From: DATBSK01 sp964501785
GTDB lineage: Bacteria; Actinomycetota; Acidimicrobiia; IMCC26256; PALSA-555
Length of the DNA: 64,000 nucleotides
Direction: 5' to 3'
Assembly: GCA_964501785.1 (NCBI GenBank)
Contig: CAZCUD010000003.1
Span: 186,001 to 250,000 of the forward strand
Made by a program: the position numbers and the translations under genes. The notes beneath the pieces are model-generated. The model saw nothing but the letters and a program-made list of their open reading frames with translations, was not told where the DNA came from and made no database searches. Below are positions 18,118 to 26,853 of this stretch, one piece after another. Numbering within the stretch: the first letter of the stretch is position 1; each line of letters starts with the position of its first letter.

Positions 18118-18816
18118 TCAGTCGTCGGGGTGGAGGATCTCTTCGAGCTCTTCGGCTTCGGCTCGGGCGACGTCCTCGGTGGCGCCGGGCTGGTCGACCT
18201 TGCGGGCCTTGCGCCACTCGATGAACGGCGGGATCAGCGAGATCAGGATGATCAGCGCGATCAGCGGGAGCAGATAGGTGTCGATGCTGTCGCCGATCAC
18301 GTCACCGAGCGCGTAGCCGAGCAGCGTGATCCCCACCGCCCACAGGAACGCACCGACGACGTTGTAGGCGAAGAACGTCCGGCGCGGCATCTGGCCCACT
18401 CCGGCGAGCGTCGGCGCGAACGTGCGCACGATCGGCACGAAGCGGGCGATGACGATCGTCTTCGGGCCGTGCTTCTCGAAGAACACGCGGGTGCGGTCGA
18501 CGTACTCCTGCTGGAAGATCTTCGAGTCGGGCTTGCGGAACAGGCGCGGCCCGAGCTTCTGGCCGATCGTGTAGCCGACCTGGTCGCCGACCACCGCGAA
18601 CACGAACGCGCCGATCGTGAGCATCCAGATGTCGAGCTTGCCCTGTCCCGCCAGGATCCCCGCGGTGAACAGCAACGAGTCGCCGGGCAGGAAGAAGCCG
18701 ATGAGCAGGCCGGTCTCGGCGAAGATGATCCCCCAGATCGCGATCTCCGCGTAGGGGCTGAGGGAGTCGATCAGCCCCTCGACGTCGATGCCGAGGATCG
18801 CGAGGACGCTGCGCAC
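18118..18816 (-). CDS. DedA-family membrane protein
   Basis: 232 residues starting at GTG 18816 ('VRSVLAILGIDVEGL'). The frame stays open upstream to 19125 but that part is not membrane-like. DedA/SNARE-associated landmarks are 'FAETGLLIGFFLPGDSLLFTAGILAGQG', 'GDQVGYTIGQKLG', 'FFEKHGPKTIVIARFVPIVRTFAPTLAGVG' and 'NVVGAFLWAVGITLLGYALG'. DedA proteins act in membrane lipid (undecaprenyl phosphate or phospholipid) translocation and in proton-motive-force homeostasis. The C-terminal 35 residues are charged and cytosolic. TACAGT at 18830-18825 ends eight bases before the start, a likely leaderless -10. It is transcribed toward kdpE and away from topA. Confidence 0.92.
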   Translation of the reverse strand: MRSVLAILGIDVEGLIDSLSPYAEIAIWGIIFAETGLLIGFFLPGDSLLFTAGILAGQGKLDIWMLTIGAFVFAVVGDQVGYTIGQKLGPRLFRKPDSKIFQQEYVDRTRVFFEKHGPKTIVIARFVPIVRTFAPTLAGVGQMPRRTFFAYNVVGAFLWAVGITLLGYALGDVIGDSIDTYLLPLIALIILISLIPPFIEWRKARKVDQPGATEDVARAEAEELEEILHPDD

Positions 18817-19039
18817 GCGGGGCCACTGTAACCGTTGTGCGCATTGGCTCTCGTCGCCACGGCTTGACTCGTGCGTGCGCGACGTGCGAATCCTGGTGTC
18901 CCCCGCATTCGCGCGTCTGTCGTAGCGACGCGCCAGACTCACGGCCGCGTCGACGCCGCGTCGGCACCCCGTGACGTGCGGTGTCCCGGCAACCAGCAAC
19001 CAGCAATTCAGCACGCGAGTACGACGAGCAGGACCCGAA

Positions 19040-21850
19040 GTGCCCAAACCACTCGTGATCGTGGAGTCGCCGGCCAAGGCGAAGACCATCGAGGGCTTCC
19101 TCGGTCGCGACAACGCGCGCGTCATCGCGAGCTACGGCCACGTGCGCGACCTCCCGAGCAGCGCCAAGGAGGTGCCCAAGAGCGTCAAGGACAAGGACGT
19201 CCGGCGCCTCGGCATCGACGTCAACGACCACTTCGAGCCGGTGTGGGTCGTCCCCGACCGCAAGAAGGAGTACGTCCGCGCGCTCAAGGACGCCCTGGGC
19301 GACGCCAGCGAGCTCTACCTCGCGACCGACGAAGACCGCGAGGGCGAGGCGATCTCCTGGCACGTCCTCCAGCTGCTCAAGCCCCCGAAGGACATGCCGG
19401 TCAAGCGCATGGTCTTCCACGAGATCACCAAGTCCGCGATCGAGGAGGCGATCGAGCACGGACGCGAGCTCGACATGAAGCTCGTCGAGGCCTACCAGGG
19501 CCGCCGGGTGCTCGACCGCCTCTTCGGCTACGAGATGTCGCTCGTCACGCGTCGCCGGGCCGGCGGCGCCAGCTCGGCCGGTCGGGTCCAGAGCGTCGCC
19601 GCCCGCCTCGTCGTCGAGCGGGAGCGCCAGCGCATGGCCTTCCGCGCCGCCTCCTACTGGGACGTGCAGGGCACGTTCGCCGCCCACGACGCCGAGTTCA
19701 CCGCCACGCTCGTCACCGTCGACGGCAAGCGCCTGGCGACCGGTCGCGACTTCGTCGCCACGACGGGCGAGCTCTCGGCCGACGCCGACGTGGCGCTCGT
19801 CGACGAGGCCGGCGCCGCGAGGCTCGCCCAGGCGTTCGGCGACGCGGAGTTCACCGTGGAGTCGGTGGAGACCAAGTCCCAGACCGAGCGGCCCAAGGCC
19901 CCGTTCACCACGTCGACCCTCCAGCAGGAGGCGGGGCGCAAGCTCGGCTTCAGCTCGGCCCGCACCATGGCGATCGCGCAGCGCCTCTACGAGAACGGGC
20001 ACATCACCTACATGCGCACCGACGCGACGACGCTCTCCGACCAGGCGGTCAAGGGTGCCCGCGCGCAGATCAAGGCGCTCTACGGCGACGAGTACCTGCC
20101 GGCCGAGCCGCGCACCTACCGCGGCAAGGTCAAGAACGCGCAAGAGGCGCACGAGGCGATCCGCCCGGCGGGTGAGGCGATGCGCCTCCCCGACGACCTC
20201 GCGGCCGAGCTCGGCACGAGCGACGAGCGTCGCCTCTACGAGCTCGTCTGGAAGCGCACGATCGCGTGCCAGATGGCCGACGCCCGGGTGCGACGCGTCA
20301 CCGCGCGCCTCGGCGCGACGCGACCCGCCGACGGTGACGCCTCGGGGCAGCAGCACGTGCAGTTCCAGGCGACCGGACGCACCATCGAGTTCCCCGGCTA
20401 CCTGCGCGCCTACGTCGAGGGCGCCGACGATCCCGACGCCGAGCTCGAAGACCGAGAGGCGATCCTCCCGCCGCTCGACGAGCACGACACGGTGGCGTGC
20501 CGCGAGCTCACGCCGTCGGGTCACACCACCCAGCCGCCTGCGCGCTACACCGAGGCGAGCCTCGTCAAGGAGCTCGAGGAGCGCGGCATCGGGCGTCCGT
20601 CCACCTACGCCGGCGTCATCGAGACGCTGCTGCGCCGCGACTACGTGTGGAAGAAGGGCAGCGCGCTCGTCCCGTCGTGGACCGCGTTCGCGAAGCTGCA
20701 GCTCCTCGAGCGTCACTTCCCCAAGCTCATCGACTACGAGTTCACCGCCACGATGGAGGAGGCGCTCGACACCATCGCCCGCGGCGAGGGCGAGGCCGAG
20801 AAGTGGTTGCACGCCTTCTGGTTCGGCGACGGCAACGAAGACTCACCGGGCTTGCGCGAGCTCGTCGACGAGGACCATCTCGCGACGATCGATCCCGCGG
20901 TGGTCAACGCGGTGCACATCGGCACCACCGACTCCGGTGAGGACATCATCGTCCGGGTCTGGAGCAACGGCGCCAGCGTGCAGCGCGGCAAGGAGGGTGA
21001 CGACAAGGCACCCGTCCCCGTCGACCTCGCGCCCGACGAGCTCACGGTCGAGAAGGCCGAAGAGCTGATCAAGGAGGGTGGCGGCGGCCCGCGGATCCTC
21101 GGCGACGATCCCGAGACCGGCCTGCCGGTGCTCTCGCTCACCGGCCGCTACGGGCCGTTCGTGCAGCTCGGCGAGATGGAAGAGGGCTCGAAGGACAAGC
21201 CCAAGCGCGCGTCGCTCTTCAGCACGATGAAGCCCGACACCGTCACCCTGGAGCAGGCGCTCGAGCTGCTCGCGCTGCCCCGGGTCGTCGGCACCGACGC
21301 CGAGGGCCGCACGATCACCGCGCAGAACGGGCGCTACGGCCCCTATCTCTCCAAGGAGATCCCCGACGCGGAGAAGCCCGACTCGCGCAGCCTCGAGTCG
21401 GAGGAGCAGCTGCTCACGATCACGCTCGCCGAGGCCGAGGACCTCTTCGCCCAGCCCAAGCGGCGACGAGGCGCGCAGCCCAAGCCGCCGATCGCCGAGC
21501 TCGGGCCGCACCCCGAGACCGGCAAGCGGGTGCGCGTGCTCGACGGCCGGTTCGGCCCCTACGTCACCGACGGCGCCGTCAACGCCACCGTGCCCCGCGG
21601 CGTCGACCCCGAGGACATCGACCTGGAGCAGGCCGTCGAGCTGCTGCGCGAGCGCGAGGCCCGGGGCCTGCCCGAGAAGAAGCCCCGCAAGGCGACCAAG
21701 TCGACCGGCAAGAAGGCGCCGCCGCGCACCACGACGCGGGTCGTCAAGAAGGGCACCTCCAAGCGCGCCAAGGCCGCGAACAAGAAGAAGACGGCCGCGA
21801 AACCTTCGGAATCGGCCGGGCTCTCGACCCCGGGTGAGCCCCTACCCTGA
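19040..21850 (+). CDS. topA: DNA topoisomerase I (type IA)
   Basis: 936 residues from GTG 19040 ('MPKPLVIVESPAKAKTIEGFL'). It relaxes negative supercoils by single-strand passage. The TOPRIM domain has Glu9 and the acidic 97-DED-99 for Mg2+. The catalytic tyrosine is Tyr324 in 'HITYMRTD'. Instead of zinc fingers, the C-terminal part carries three Toprim-C repeats marked by 'GRYGPFVQLGE', 'NGRYGPYLSKE' and 'DGRFGPYVTDG', then a Lys/Arg/Thr-rich tail of about 60 residues, as in mycobacterial TopA, where the basic tail helps processive DNA contact. It heads a run with the MFS, tmk and holB genes. The 223 bases upstream hold no other gene. Confidence 0.97.
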   Translation: MPKPLVIVESPAKAKTIEGFLGRDNARVIASYGHVRDLPSSAKEVPKSVKDKDVRRLGIDVNDHFEPVWVVPDRKKEYVRALKDALGDASELYLATDEDREGEAISWHVLQLLKPPKDMPVKRMVFHEITKSAIEEAIEHGRELDMKLVEAYQGRRVLDRLFGYEMSLVTRRRAGGASSAGRVQSVAARLVVERERQRMAFRAASYWDVQGTFAAHDAEFTATLVTVDGKRLATGRDFVATTGELSADADVALVDEAGAARLAQAFGDAEFTVESVETKSQTERPKAPFTTSTLQQEAGRKLGFSSARTMAIAQRLYENGHITYMRTDATTLSDQAVKGARAQIKALYGDEYLPAEPRTYRGKVKNAQEAHEAIRPAGEAMRLPDDLAAELGTSDERRLYELVWKRTIACQMADARVRRVTARLGATRPADGDASGQQHVQFQATGRTIEFPGYLRAYVEGADDPDAELEDREAILPPLDEHDTVACRELTPSGHTTQPPARYTEASLVKELEERGIGRPSTYAGVIETLLRRDYVWKKGSALVPSWTAFAKLQLLERHFPKLIDYEFTATMEEALDTIARGEGEAEKWLHAFWFGDGNEDSPGLRELVDEDHLATIDPAVVNAVHIGTTDSGEDIIVRVWSNGASVQRGKEGDDKAPVPVDLAPDELTVEKAEELIKEGGGGPRILGDDPETGLPVLSLTGRYGPFVQLGEMEEGSKDKPKRASLFSTMKPDTVTLEQALELLALPRVVGTDAEGRTITAQNGRYGPYLSKEIPDAEKPDSRSLESEEQLLTITLAEAEDLFAQPKRRRGAQPKPPIAELGPHPETGKRVRVLDGRFGPYVTDGAVNATVPRGVDPEDIDLEQAVELLREREARGLPEKKPRKATKSTGKKAPPRTTTRVVKKGTSKRAKAANKKKTAAKPSESAGLSTPGEPLP

Positions 21851-21857
21851 TCGCGTC

Positions 21858-23279
21858 GTGAGCGCCGAGCAGCCCGCTCCGTTCATCCCCACCCACGTCG
21901 ACGAGGCCCCCGACCCGCCGCCGTGGCGCGTGTTCGGCACGCGCTCCTACTTCCGGCTCTGGCTCGCCCAGGTCACCTCGAGCACCGGCGACTGGATCGG
22001 GCTCATCGCCATCCTCGCGATCGCGGCGCGGGTGTCCGACAACTCGGGTGCCGCGGTCAGCCTCGTGATGCTCGCCCGCGTCGTGCCCGGGTTCTTCCTC
22101 GGCACGGTCGGCGGCGTCCTCATCGACCGGTTCGACCGTCGCCGCGTGATGATGACGTGCGACCTGCTCCGCGCGTCGTTGCTGCTGATGCTGCCGTTCG
22201 TCGAGACCCTCGGCGCGCTCGTGCTCATCTCGTTCGGGCTCGAGATCCTCACCCTGCTCTGGGGGCCGGCCAAGGACGCGTCGGTGCCGCACCTGGTGAA
22301 GAAGGAGCAGCTCACCTCGGCCAACAGCCTCTCGCTCGTCGCGTCCTACGCGACCTTCCCGGTGGCCTCGATCGTCTTCTCGCTGCTCGCCGCGCTCGCC
22401 GCCTGGCTCGGCACGTTCGACGCGCTGGCCGACCTCGAGCTCGACCAGGAGCTGCTCGCGCTCGTCGTCGACGCGTGCACGTTCGTCGTGTCGGCGCTGA
22501 TCGTGTGGCGCCTGCCGATCCCCCACGACCGCGAGAGTCACCGCGGCCGCATCGACCTCACCCAGACGTTCCGCGACATCCGTGACGGGCTGCACTTCAT
22601 CGCGACGCATCCGCGGGTGCGGGGCATCATCGTGGCGCTCGGTGTCGGCCTCATCGGTGCCGGCGCGATGATCCCGCTCGGCGCCGCGTTCGCGAAGCAG
22701 GGGCTCGGGGGCGACAGCGCAACGTTCGGCGTGCTGATGACCGCGCTCGGGTGCGGCGCCGCGATCGGCGTGGTCGCGCTGCTGCTGCTCCAGAAGCGGC
22801 TCCCGCGCGAGACCGTGTTCGACTTCGCGGTCATGGGCACCGGCGCCGCGCTGTTCCTCGGCGCGAGCTTCACGTCGGTGTTCCCCTGCGCGCTCTTCGT
22901 CGGCATCACCGGTGCGTGTGCGGGCACGTCCTACGTCACCGGGTTCACCGTGCTCCAGGAGACGGTGCACGACGAGCTGCGCGGACGCACGTTCGCGACG
23001 CTCTACACCGTCATCCGGCTCTGCCTCCTCATCTCGCTCGTGCTCTCACCGCTGTGGGCGGAGGCCCTCGACGGGTTCGTGGCGATCTTCGGCAGCGGCG
23101 ACGTGTCGTTCGGCGGCACCGACTACTCGTTCCCGGGCGTGCGCCTCGCCCTCTGGAGCGGCGGGATCGTGACCTTCGCGGCGGGCTACTGGGCTCGACG
23201 GTCGATGCTGCGGGCGCGGGCTGCGGACGAAGGGCAGGATGCGACCGTGCACGAGCTCCCGAAGCCCGGCGCGGCGTGA
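21858..23279 (+). CDS. MFS transporter (enterobactin-exporter-like MFS_3 branch)
   Basis: 473 residues with about 10-12 helices. The loop 2/3 signature is 'GGVLIDRFDRRRVMM' (typical MFS 'G.L.DR.GRR'), and a matching 'DELRGRTFATLY' lies in the second half. The substrate cannot be told; relatives export siderophores, drugs or macrolides. The start is ambiguous: GTG 21858 (chosen) or GTG 21834 inside the topA end. TACCCT at 21843-21848, nine bases before 21858, looks like a leaderless -10 and favours the shorter form. The stop overlaps the tmk start by four bases (GTGA). Its place between topA and tmk makes a housekeeping-linked role possible but unproven. Confidence 0.85.
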   Translation: MSAEQPAPFIPTHVDEAPDPPPWRVFGTRSYFRLWLAQVTSSTGDWIGLIAILAIAARVSDNSGAAVSLVMLARVVPGFFLGTVGGVLIDRFDRRRVMMTCDLLRASLLLMLPFVETLGALVLISFGLEILTLLWGPAKDASVPHLVKKEQLTSANSLSLVASYATFPVASIVFSLLAALAAWLGTFDALADLELDQELLALVVDACTFVVSALIVWRLPIPHDRESHRGRIDLTQTFRDIRDGLHFIATHPRVRGIIVALGVGLIGAGAMIPLGAAFAKQGLGGDSATFGVLMTALGCGAAIGVVALLLLQKRLPRETVFDFAVMGTGAALFLGASFTSVFPCALFVGITGACAGTSYVTGFTVLQETVHDELRGRTFATLYTVIRLCLLISLVLSPLWAEALDGFVAIFGSGDVSFGGTDYSFPGVRLALWSGGIVTFAAGYWARRSMLRARAADEGQDATVHELPKPGAA

Positions 23280-23938
23280 GCCCCGCCGACCCCGACCGTC
23301 CCGATCGTCCGGCGCGGTTCGTCGTGCTCGAGGGCGGCGACGCGACCGGCAAGAGCACCCAGGTGGCGCGGCTCGCGACGCGACTGCGCGGCGCCGGCCA
23401 CGAGGTGGTCGAGACGTTCGAGCCCGGTGCCACGGCGCTCGGCAAGCGGCTGCGCGAGCTGCTCCTCGAAGGTGATGCTCCCGTCGATCCGACCGCCGAG
23501 GCGCTGATGATGGCCGCCGACCGCGCCGAGCACGTCGCGGAGGTGGTGCGGCCCGCGCTCCAGCGCGGCGCGTGGGTCGTGAGCGATCGCTTCGTGCCGT
23601 CGTCGCTCGCCTACCAGGGCGTCGGGCGGGGGCTCGGCGTCGCCGAGGTCGAACAGCTCAACGAGCTCGCGACCGCGGGCATCGTCCCCGACCTCGTCGT
23701 CGTGCTCGACCTGTCGCCCGACGCCGCCCGCGAACGGCTGCTCGCCGCGCGCCGCACCCCCGAGGGGGACGGCCGCGATCGGCTCGAACGGGAAGATGAC
23801 GCGTTCGCGCTCGCCGTCCACGAGGCGTACCGTGATCTCGCCCGCAGCCGCGGGTGGGCGCTCGTCGACGCCGGCGGCGCGGTCGACGACGTGGAGGTCG
23901 CGGTGTGGGAGACCGTCCAGGAGCGACTCGAGCCGTGA
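23276..23938 (+). CDS. tmk: Thymidylate kinase
   Basis: 220 residues. It phosphorylates dTMP to dTDP for DNA synthesis. The P-loop 'GGDATGKST' is at about residues 20-28, the 'DRFVPSSLAYQG' substrate motif follows, and a LID segment 'RRTPEGDGRDRLE' has several arginines. The GTG start at 23276 overlaps the MFS stop (GTGA), so it is coupled to the transporter gene. It is followed 22 bases later by holB, a common pairing. Confidence 0.95.
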   Translation: MSPADPDRPDRPARFVVLEGGDATGKSTQVARLATRLRGAGHEVVETFEPGATALGKRLRELLLEGDAPVDPTAEALMMAADRAEHVAEVVRPALQRGAWVVSDRFVPSSLAYQGVGRGLGVAEVEQLNELATAGIVPDLVVVLDLSPDAARERLLAARRTPEGDGRDRLEREDDAFALAVHEAYRDLARSRGWALVDAGGAVDDVEVAVWETVQERLEP

Positions 23939-23960
23939 CCGAGCGCATCCGGGGTGCCGC

Positions 23961-25064
23961 GTGACCACGACGACCGGCTGGGACCGCGTCGTCGGCCAGG
24001 AGCAGGCCGTGGCGATGCTCCAGCATGCGGCGACCCGCCCCGTCCACTCCTACCTCCTCGTCGGGCCGCGTGGCTCCGGCGTCGAGGACGCGGCGCGCTG
24101 CTTCGCCGCCGCGCTCGTCGCGCCCGAGGGCTCCGCCGCCGAGCGGGTGTGGGAGCTCGTGCAGCGGGGGGAGCACCCGGACGTGGTCGAGATCGACCCG
24201 TCGACCACGCAGATCGTGAAGGACGACGCCGACCGCTTCGTGCGCGAGAGCCACGCCAGCCCGGTCGAGGGCGAGCGCAAGGTGGTCATGCTCCTCGGTG
24301 CCGAGCGCCTCAACGAGGTCGCCGCCAACCGGCTGCTCAAGACGATCGAGGAGCCGCCCGCGCGCGCCCACCTCGTGCTGGTGGCCGAGCGGGCCGAAGC
24401 GCTCCTGCCCACCATCCGATCCCGCTGCCAGCGGGTCGACTTCGCCCACCTTCCCGAGTCCGCGGTGCTCGCTGCGGTCACCGGTGACGCCGATCCCGAG
24501 CGCGCCGCGCTGGTCGCCCGGCTCGCGGGCGGACGGGTCGACCGGGGCCGGCGGCTCGCGGGCCCGATCGGCGGCGTGCGTGACGCCACGCTGCTCGCCG
24601 CGTCAAGGCTCGACGGCAGCGGCGCGGCCGTCGCACGGGGAGCCGCCGACATCGACGTCGCCGTCAAGCGCGCGCTCGAAGAGGTCGAGCTCGCACAGGC
24701 CGAGGAGCTCACCGCGCTGGAAGCGGAGCTCGAGGCGGCCGGCTACCCCGCCCGGGTGGCGCAGTCACGGCGTCGGTTGCTCGCCGACCGCCACAAGCGT
24801 GAGCAGCGAGGCGCCCGCACCGACGCGTGGATCGAGGCCATCACCGCGCTCGAGGCCTGGCTGCGTGACGCGATCGCCGGCCCGGACACACCCCGCCTCA
24901 ACCTCGATCGCGAACCCGCCTCGGTGCAGGCCCGCAAGGCGGTGGAGGCGCTCGACCGGTGCCGCAAGGCCCGCAACGACCTCGTCGAGTTCAACGCCAA
25001 CGAGTCGCTCACCATCGAGCGCCTCCTGCTGCACACCCCCGCCGACCACTCCCGCCCCGACTGA
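23961..25064 (+). CDS. holB: DNA polymerase III delta-prime-like subunit
   Basis: 367 residues from GTG 23961 ('VTTTTGWDRVVGQEQAV'). Clamp-loader AAA+ fold: the 'WDRVVGQEQAVAML' start, 'HSYLLVGPRGSG', 'LGAERLNEVAANRLLKTIEEPP' (sensor-1 region) and 'TIRSRCQRVDF' (SRC motif). The Walker A is degenerate (GPRGSGVED, no GK[ST]), as usual for delta-prime. The four cysteines of the zinc module that most relatives have ahead of 'HPDV' are absent; here that region reads 'ERVWELVQRGEHPDV'. The long C-terminal helical part is Ala/Glu-rich. It is terminated by the strong hairpin at 25068. Confidence 0.9.
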   Translation: MTTTTGWDRVVGQEQAVAMLQHAATRPVHSYLLVGPRGSGVEDAARCFAAALVAPEGSAAERVWELVQRGEHPDVVEIDPSTTQIVKDDADRFVRESHASPVEGERKVVMLLGAERLNEVAANRLLKTIEEPPARAHLVLVAERAEALLPTIRSRCQRVDFAHLPESAVLAAVTGDADPERAALVARLAGGRVDRGRRLAGPIGGVRDATLLAASRLDGSGAAVARGAADIDVAVKRALEEVELAQAEELTALEAELEAAGYPARVAQSRRRLLADRHKREQRGARTDAWIEAITALEAWLRDAIAGPDTPRLNLDREPASVQARKAVEALDRCRKARNDLVEFNANESLTIERLLLHTPADHSRPD

Positions 25065-25067
25065 CGT

Positions 25068-25110
25068 GATGCGTATCCGAGACCCGCTCTGCGGGTCTCG
25101 GATACGCATC
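25068..25110 (+). terminator. Strong hairpin terminator after holB
   Basis: A perfect 20-bp inverted repeat with a TCT loop: arms 25068-25087 and 25091-25110, beginning GATGCGTATCCGAGACCCGC. It starts three bases after the holB stop. It lacks a T-run but is by far the most stable hairpin in this part of the window. Confidence 0.85.
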
Positions 25111-25137
25111 AAGTGAAGGGCAGGAAACGGGCGTCGG

Positions 25138-25143
25138 TAGACT
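25138..25143 (+). promoter_or_regulatory. Likely -10 box of the tRNA-Thr gene
   Basis: TAGACT ends 13 bases before the first base of the tRNA, a normal distance for a sigma-70-type -10 element with a short 5' leader. No clear -35 element was identified. Confidence 0.5.
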
Positions 25144-25156
25144 GCTCCGTCCCTAC

Positions 25157-25232
25157 GCCGGGGTAGCTCAGTCGGCAGAGCAGCTCACTCGTAATGAGCA
25201 GGTCAGGGGTTCGAATCCCCTCCCCGGCTCCA
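25157..25232 (+). tRNA. tRNA-Thr (anticodon CGU)
   Basis: A full cloverleaf can be drawn: acceptor GCCGGGG/CCCCGGC, a D arm with GGTAGCTCAGTCGG, anticodon stem GCTCA/TGAGC with loop CTCGTAA (anticodon CGT at 25190-25192, reading ACG), and T arm AGGGGTTCGAATCCCCT. The 3' CCA is encoded at 25230-25232. Confidence 0.96.
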
Positions 25233-25352
25233 CCTTCACCGGTTGACGATCGCCGGCAGGCTGCCGTTCGCTAGCCTGTCGTCCTCGCACAGGGCTGGGG
25301 GCCACGCTGTGCCGACCCGACCTCCTGCGATCACCTAGGAAGAGGAACCTCG

Positions 25353-26780
25353 ATGCGTGGTGCTCGAACTCTGGCTCTGAGCGTCGTCGCGGTCGCGACG
25401 CTGGTCGCCCCCCTCGGCGGGATCGCCGCGGCCGGGCAGGGCAACGGCGGATCCGGGGGCGGGTCCGGTGGCAGCACCCAAGGCGTCGCGACGCTGAAGG
25501 TCGAGCGGCCTGCCGTGGAGGTGAAGGCCAAGGGCGCCGACGACTTCGAGCCCGCAACGGACGGCCAGCAGCTGCGCGCCGGCGACACCGTGCGCACCGA
25601 CGCCACCGGACGCGCCGAGATCGACTACAGCGCGGGCTCGTACACGCGCCTCGACGTCAACACCACGTTCAAGATCGTCAAGCTCACCGAGAACCAGGGC
25701 CAGCGCCAGGTCGAGGGCGGCCTCGAGAGCGGACGCACCTGGAACCGAGCCGAGGACGTCACCGAGAGCGGCTCGTTCGAGCAGAGCGGTGGCGGCGCGA
25801 CCGCGGCCGTGACCGGCACCGCCTTCGCCGTCGAGTGCACGTCGCTCTCCGACTGCACCTACATGGCGATCGTCGACGTGACCGACCTCACCGGCAAGGA
25901 CGGCGAGAAGCGAACGCTCACGCCGCTTACCGAGTGCGACTCCGACGACGGCGCGCTGTGCGACGAGGTGTCCGACCTCACGCCCGAAGAGATCGCGGCC
26001 AACGCGTGGATCCAGGAGAACCTGCTGCGCGACCTCCTCGAGCGCGGCTTCGGCCCCGGCCCGTTCGTCGTGGGCGGCACGCTCGTCATCCAGGACGGCG
26101 TGATCACCTTCACCGAGAACCCGACGCCGCCGCCGCCCGCCTCGACCACGACGACGACGACGCAGCCGAAGCCCACGGTGGCCGACCCGCCCCTCGACTG
26201 CGAGGTCGATTTCGGCGAGGGATATGAGAGCTGCGACTACGCGGCCCCCGTCGTCGACGAGCTCCAGCCGGCGAGCGAGATCGTCGTGTACGAGAACGAC
26301 CTCGTGGTGTTCAAGGTCCGGATCGTCAACAACGGCGCCCCGGGTCCGCTCTACGTCGTGTTCGACCAGATCCCCAGCAACACGGGCGACTTCTGCACCG
26401 AGGAGAACTACGAGTACTACGGCTGCGAGGAGCCACTGCAGACGGACTTCCGATACGGCATCGACCAGGTGTTCATCTTCGAAGCCTCTTACTGCGAGGA
26501 AGGCTGCCCGAGCGGCACGCTGCGCTTCCACGTCGAGAACGACCAGGCCGAGTCAGCGATCGTCGACGTGCCGATCAGCGTCGAGTTCTTCGACTACTGC
26601 TCTGAAGACGTGGTCGGCGCCTGTGGCGCCGAGTCCGCTTCAGTGAACGCGGCCCCGCCGACCACGACGGCTCCCACCACGACTCCACCGACGACTGCAT
26701 CGTCGTCGCCGCCGTCGAGCACGCCGTCGACCAGGGCCCCGGAAGACGGGGGCACGACGACGACTTCCTTGCCGGGATGA
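25353..26780 (+). CDS. Secreted FecR-domain protein, paralogue 1 of 3
   Basis: 475 residues with a signal peptide (about 1-27, ending 'GGIAAAG'). A FecR-like domain covers about 45-170: 'VATLKVERPAVEV', 'LRAGDTVRTDATGRAEIDY', 'YTRLDVNTTFKI', then 'SFEQSGGGATAAVTGTAFAV'. A linker with PPPP and Thr runs follows, then a cysteine-bearing C-terminal domain (about 270-420) and a Thr/Ser/Pro-rich tail without an LPXTG anchor. FecR domains in Gram-negatives sense iron siderophore signals; in secreted Gram-positive proteins the role is unknown. The start has GGAAGAGG ahead. It is followed by two paralogues with different C-terminal domains, so the FecR module is the constant part. Confidence 0.85.
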   Translation: MRGARTLALSVVAVATLVAPLGGIAAAGQGNGGSGGGSGGSTQGVATLKVERPAVEVKAKGADDFEPATDGQQLRAGDTVRTDATGRAEIDYSAGSYTRLDVNTTFKIVKLTENQGQRQVEGGLESGRTWNRAEDVTESGSFEQSGGGATAAVTGTAFAVECTSLSDCTYMAIVDVTDLTGKDGEKRTLTPLTECDSDDGALCDEVSDLTPEEIAANAWIQENLLRDLLERGFGPGPFVVGGTLVIQDGVITFTENPTPPPPASTTTTTTQPKPTVADPPLDCEVDFGEGYESCDYAAPVVDELQPASEIVVYENDLVVFKVRIVNNGAPGPLYVVFDQIPSNTGDFCTEENYEYYGCEEPLQTDFRYGIDQVFIFEASYCEEGCPSGTLRFHVENDQAESAIVDVPISVEFFDYCSEDVVGACGAESASVNAAPPTTTAPTTTPPTTASSSPPSSTPSTRAPEDGGTTTTSLPG

Positions 26781-26853
26781 TCCCGGCCAAGATGTAACGG
26801 ATCGCCAGGGTCGTTCGATGTATGGGCGACGGCCGACTGGAGCGGGGAATCAC

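Noticed and set aside
25243..25277. Promoter TTGACG...TAGCCT before the first FecR gene
   Set aside because: The spacer is 23 bases, too long for a standard sigma-70 promoter. TAGCCT alone may still be a -10 box.
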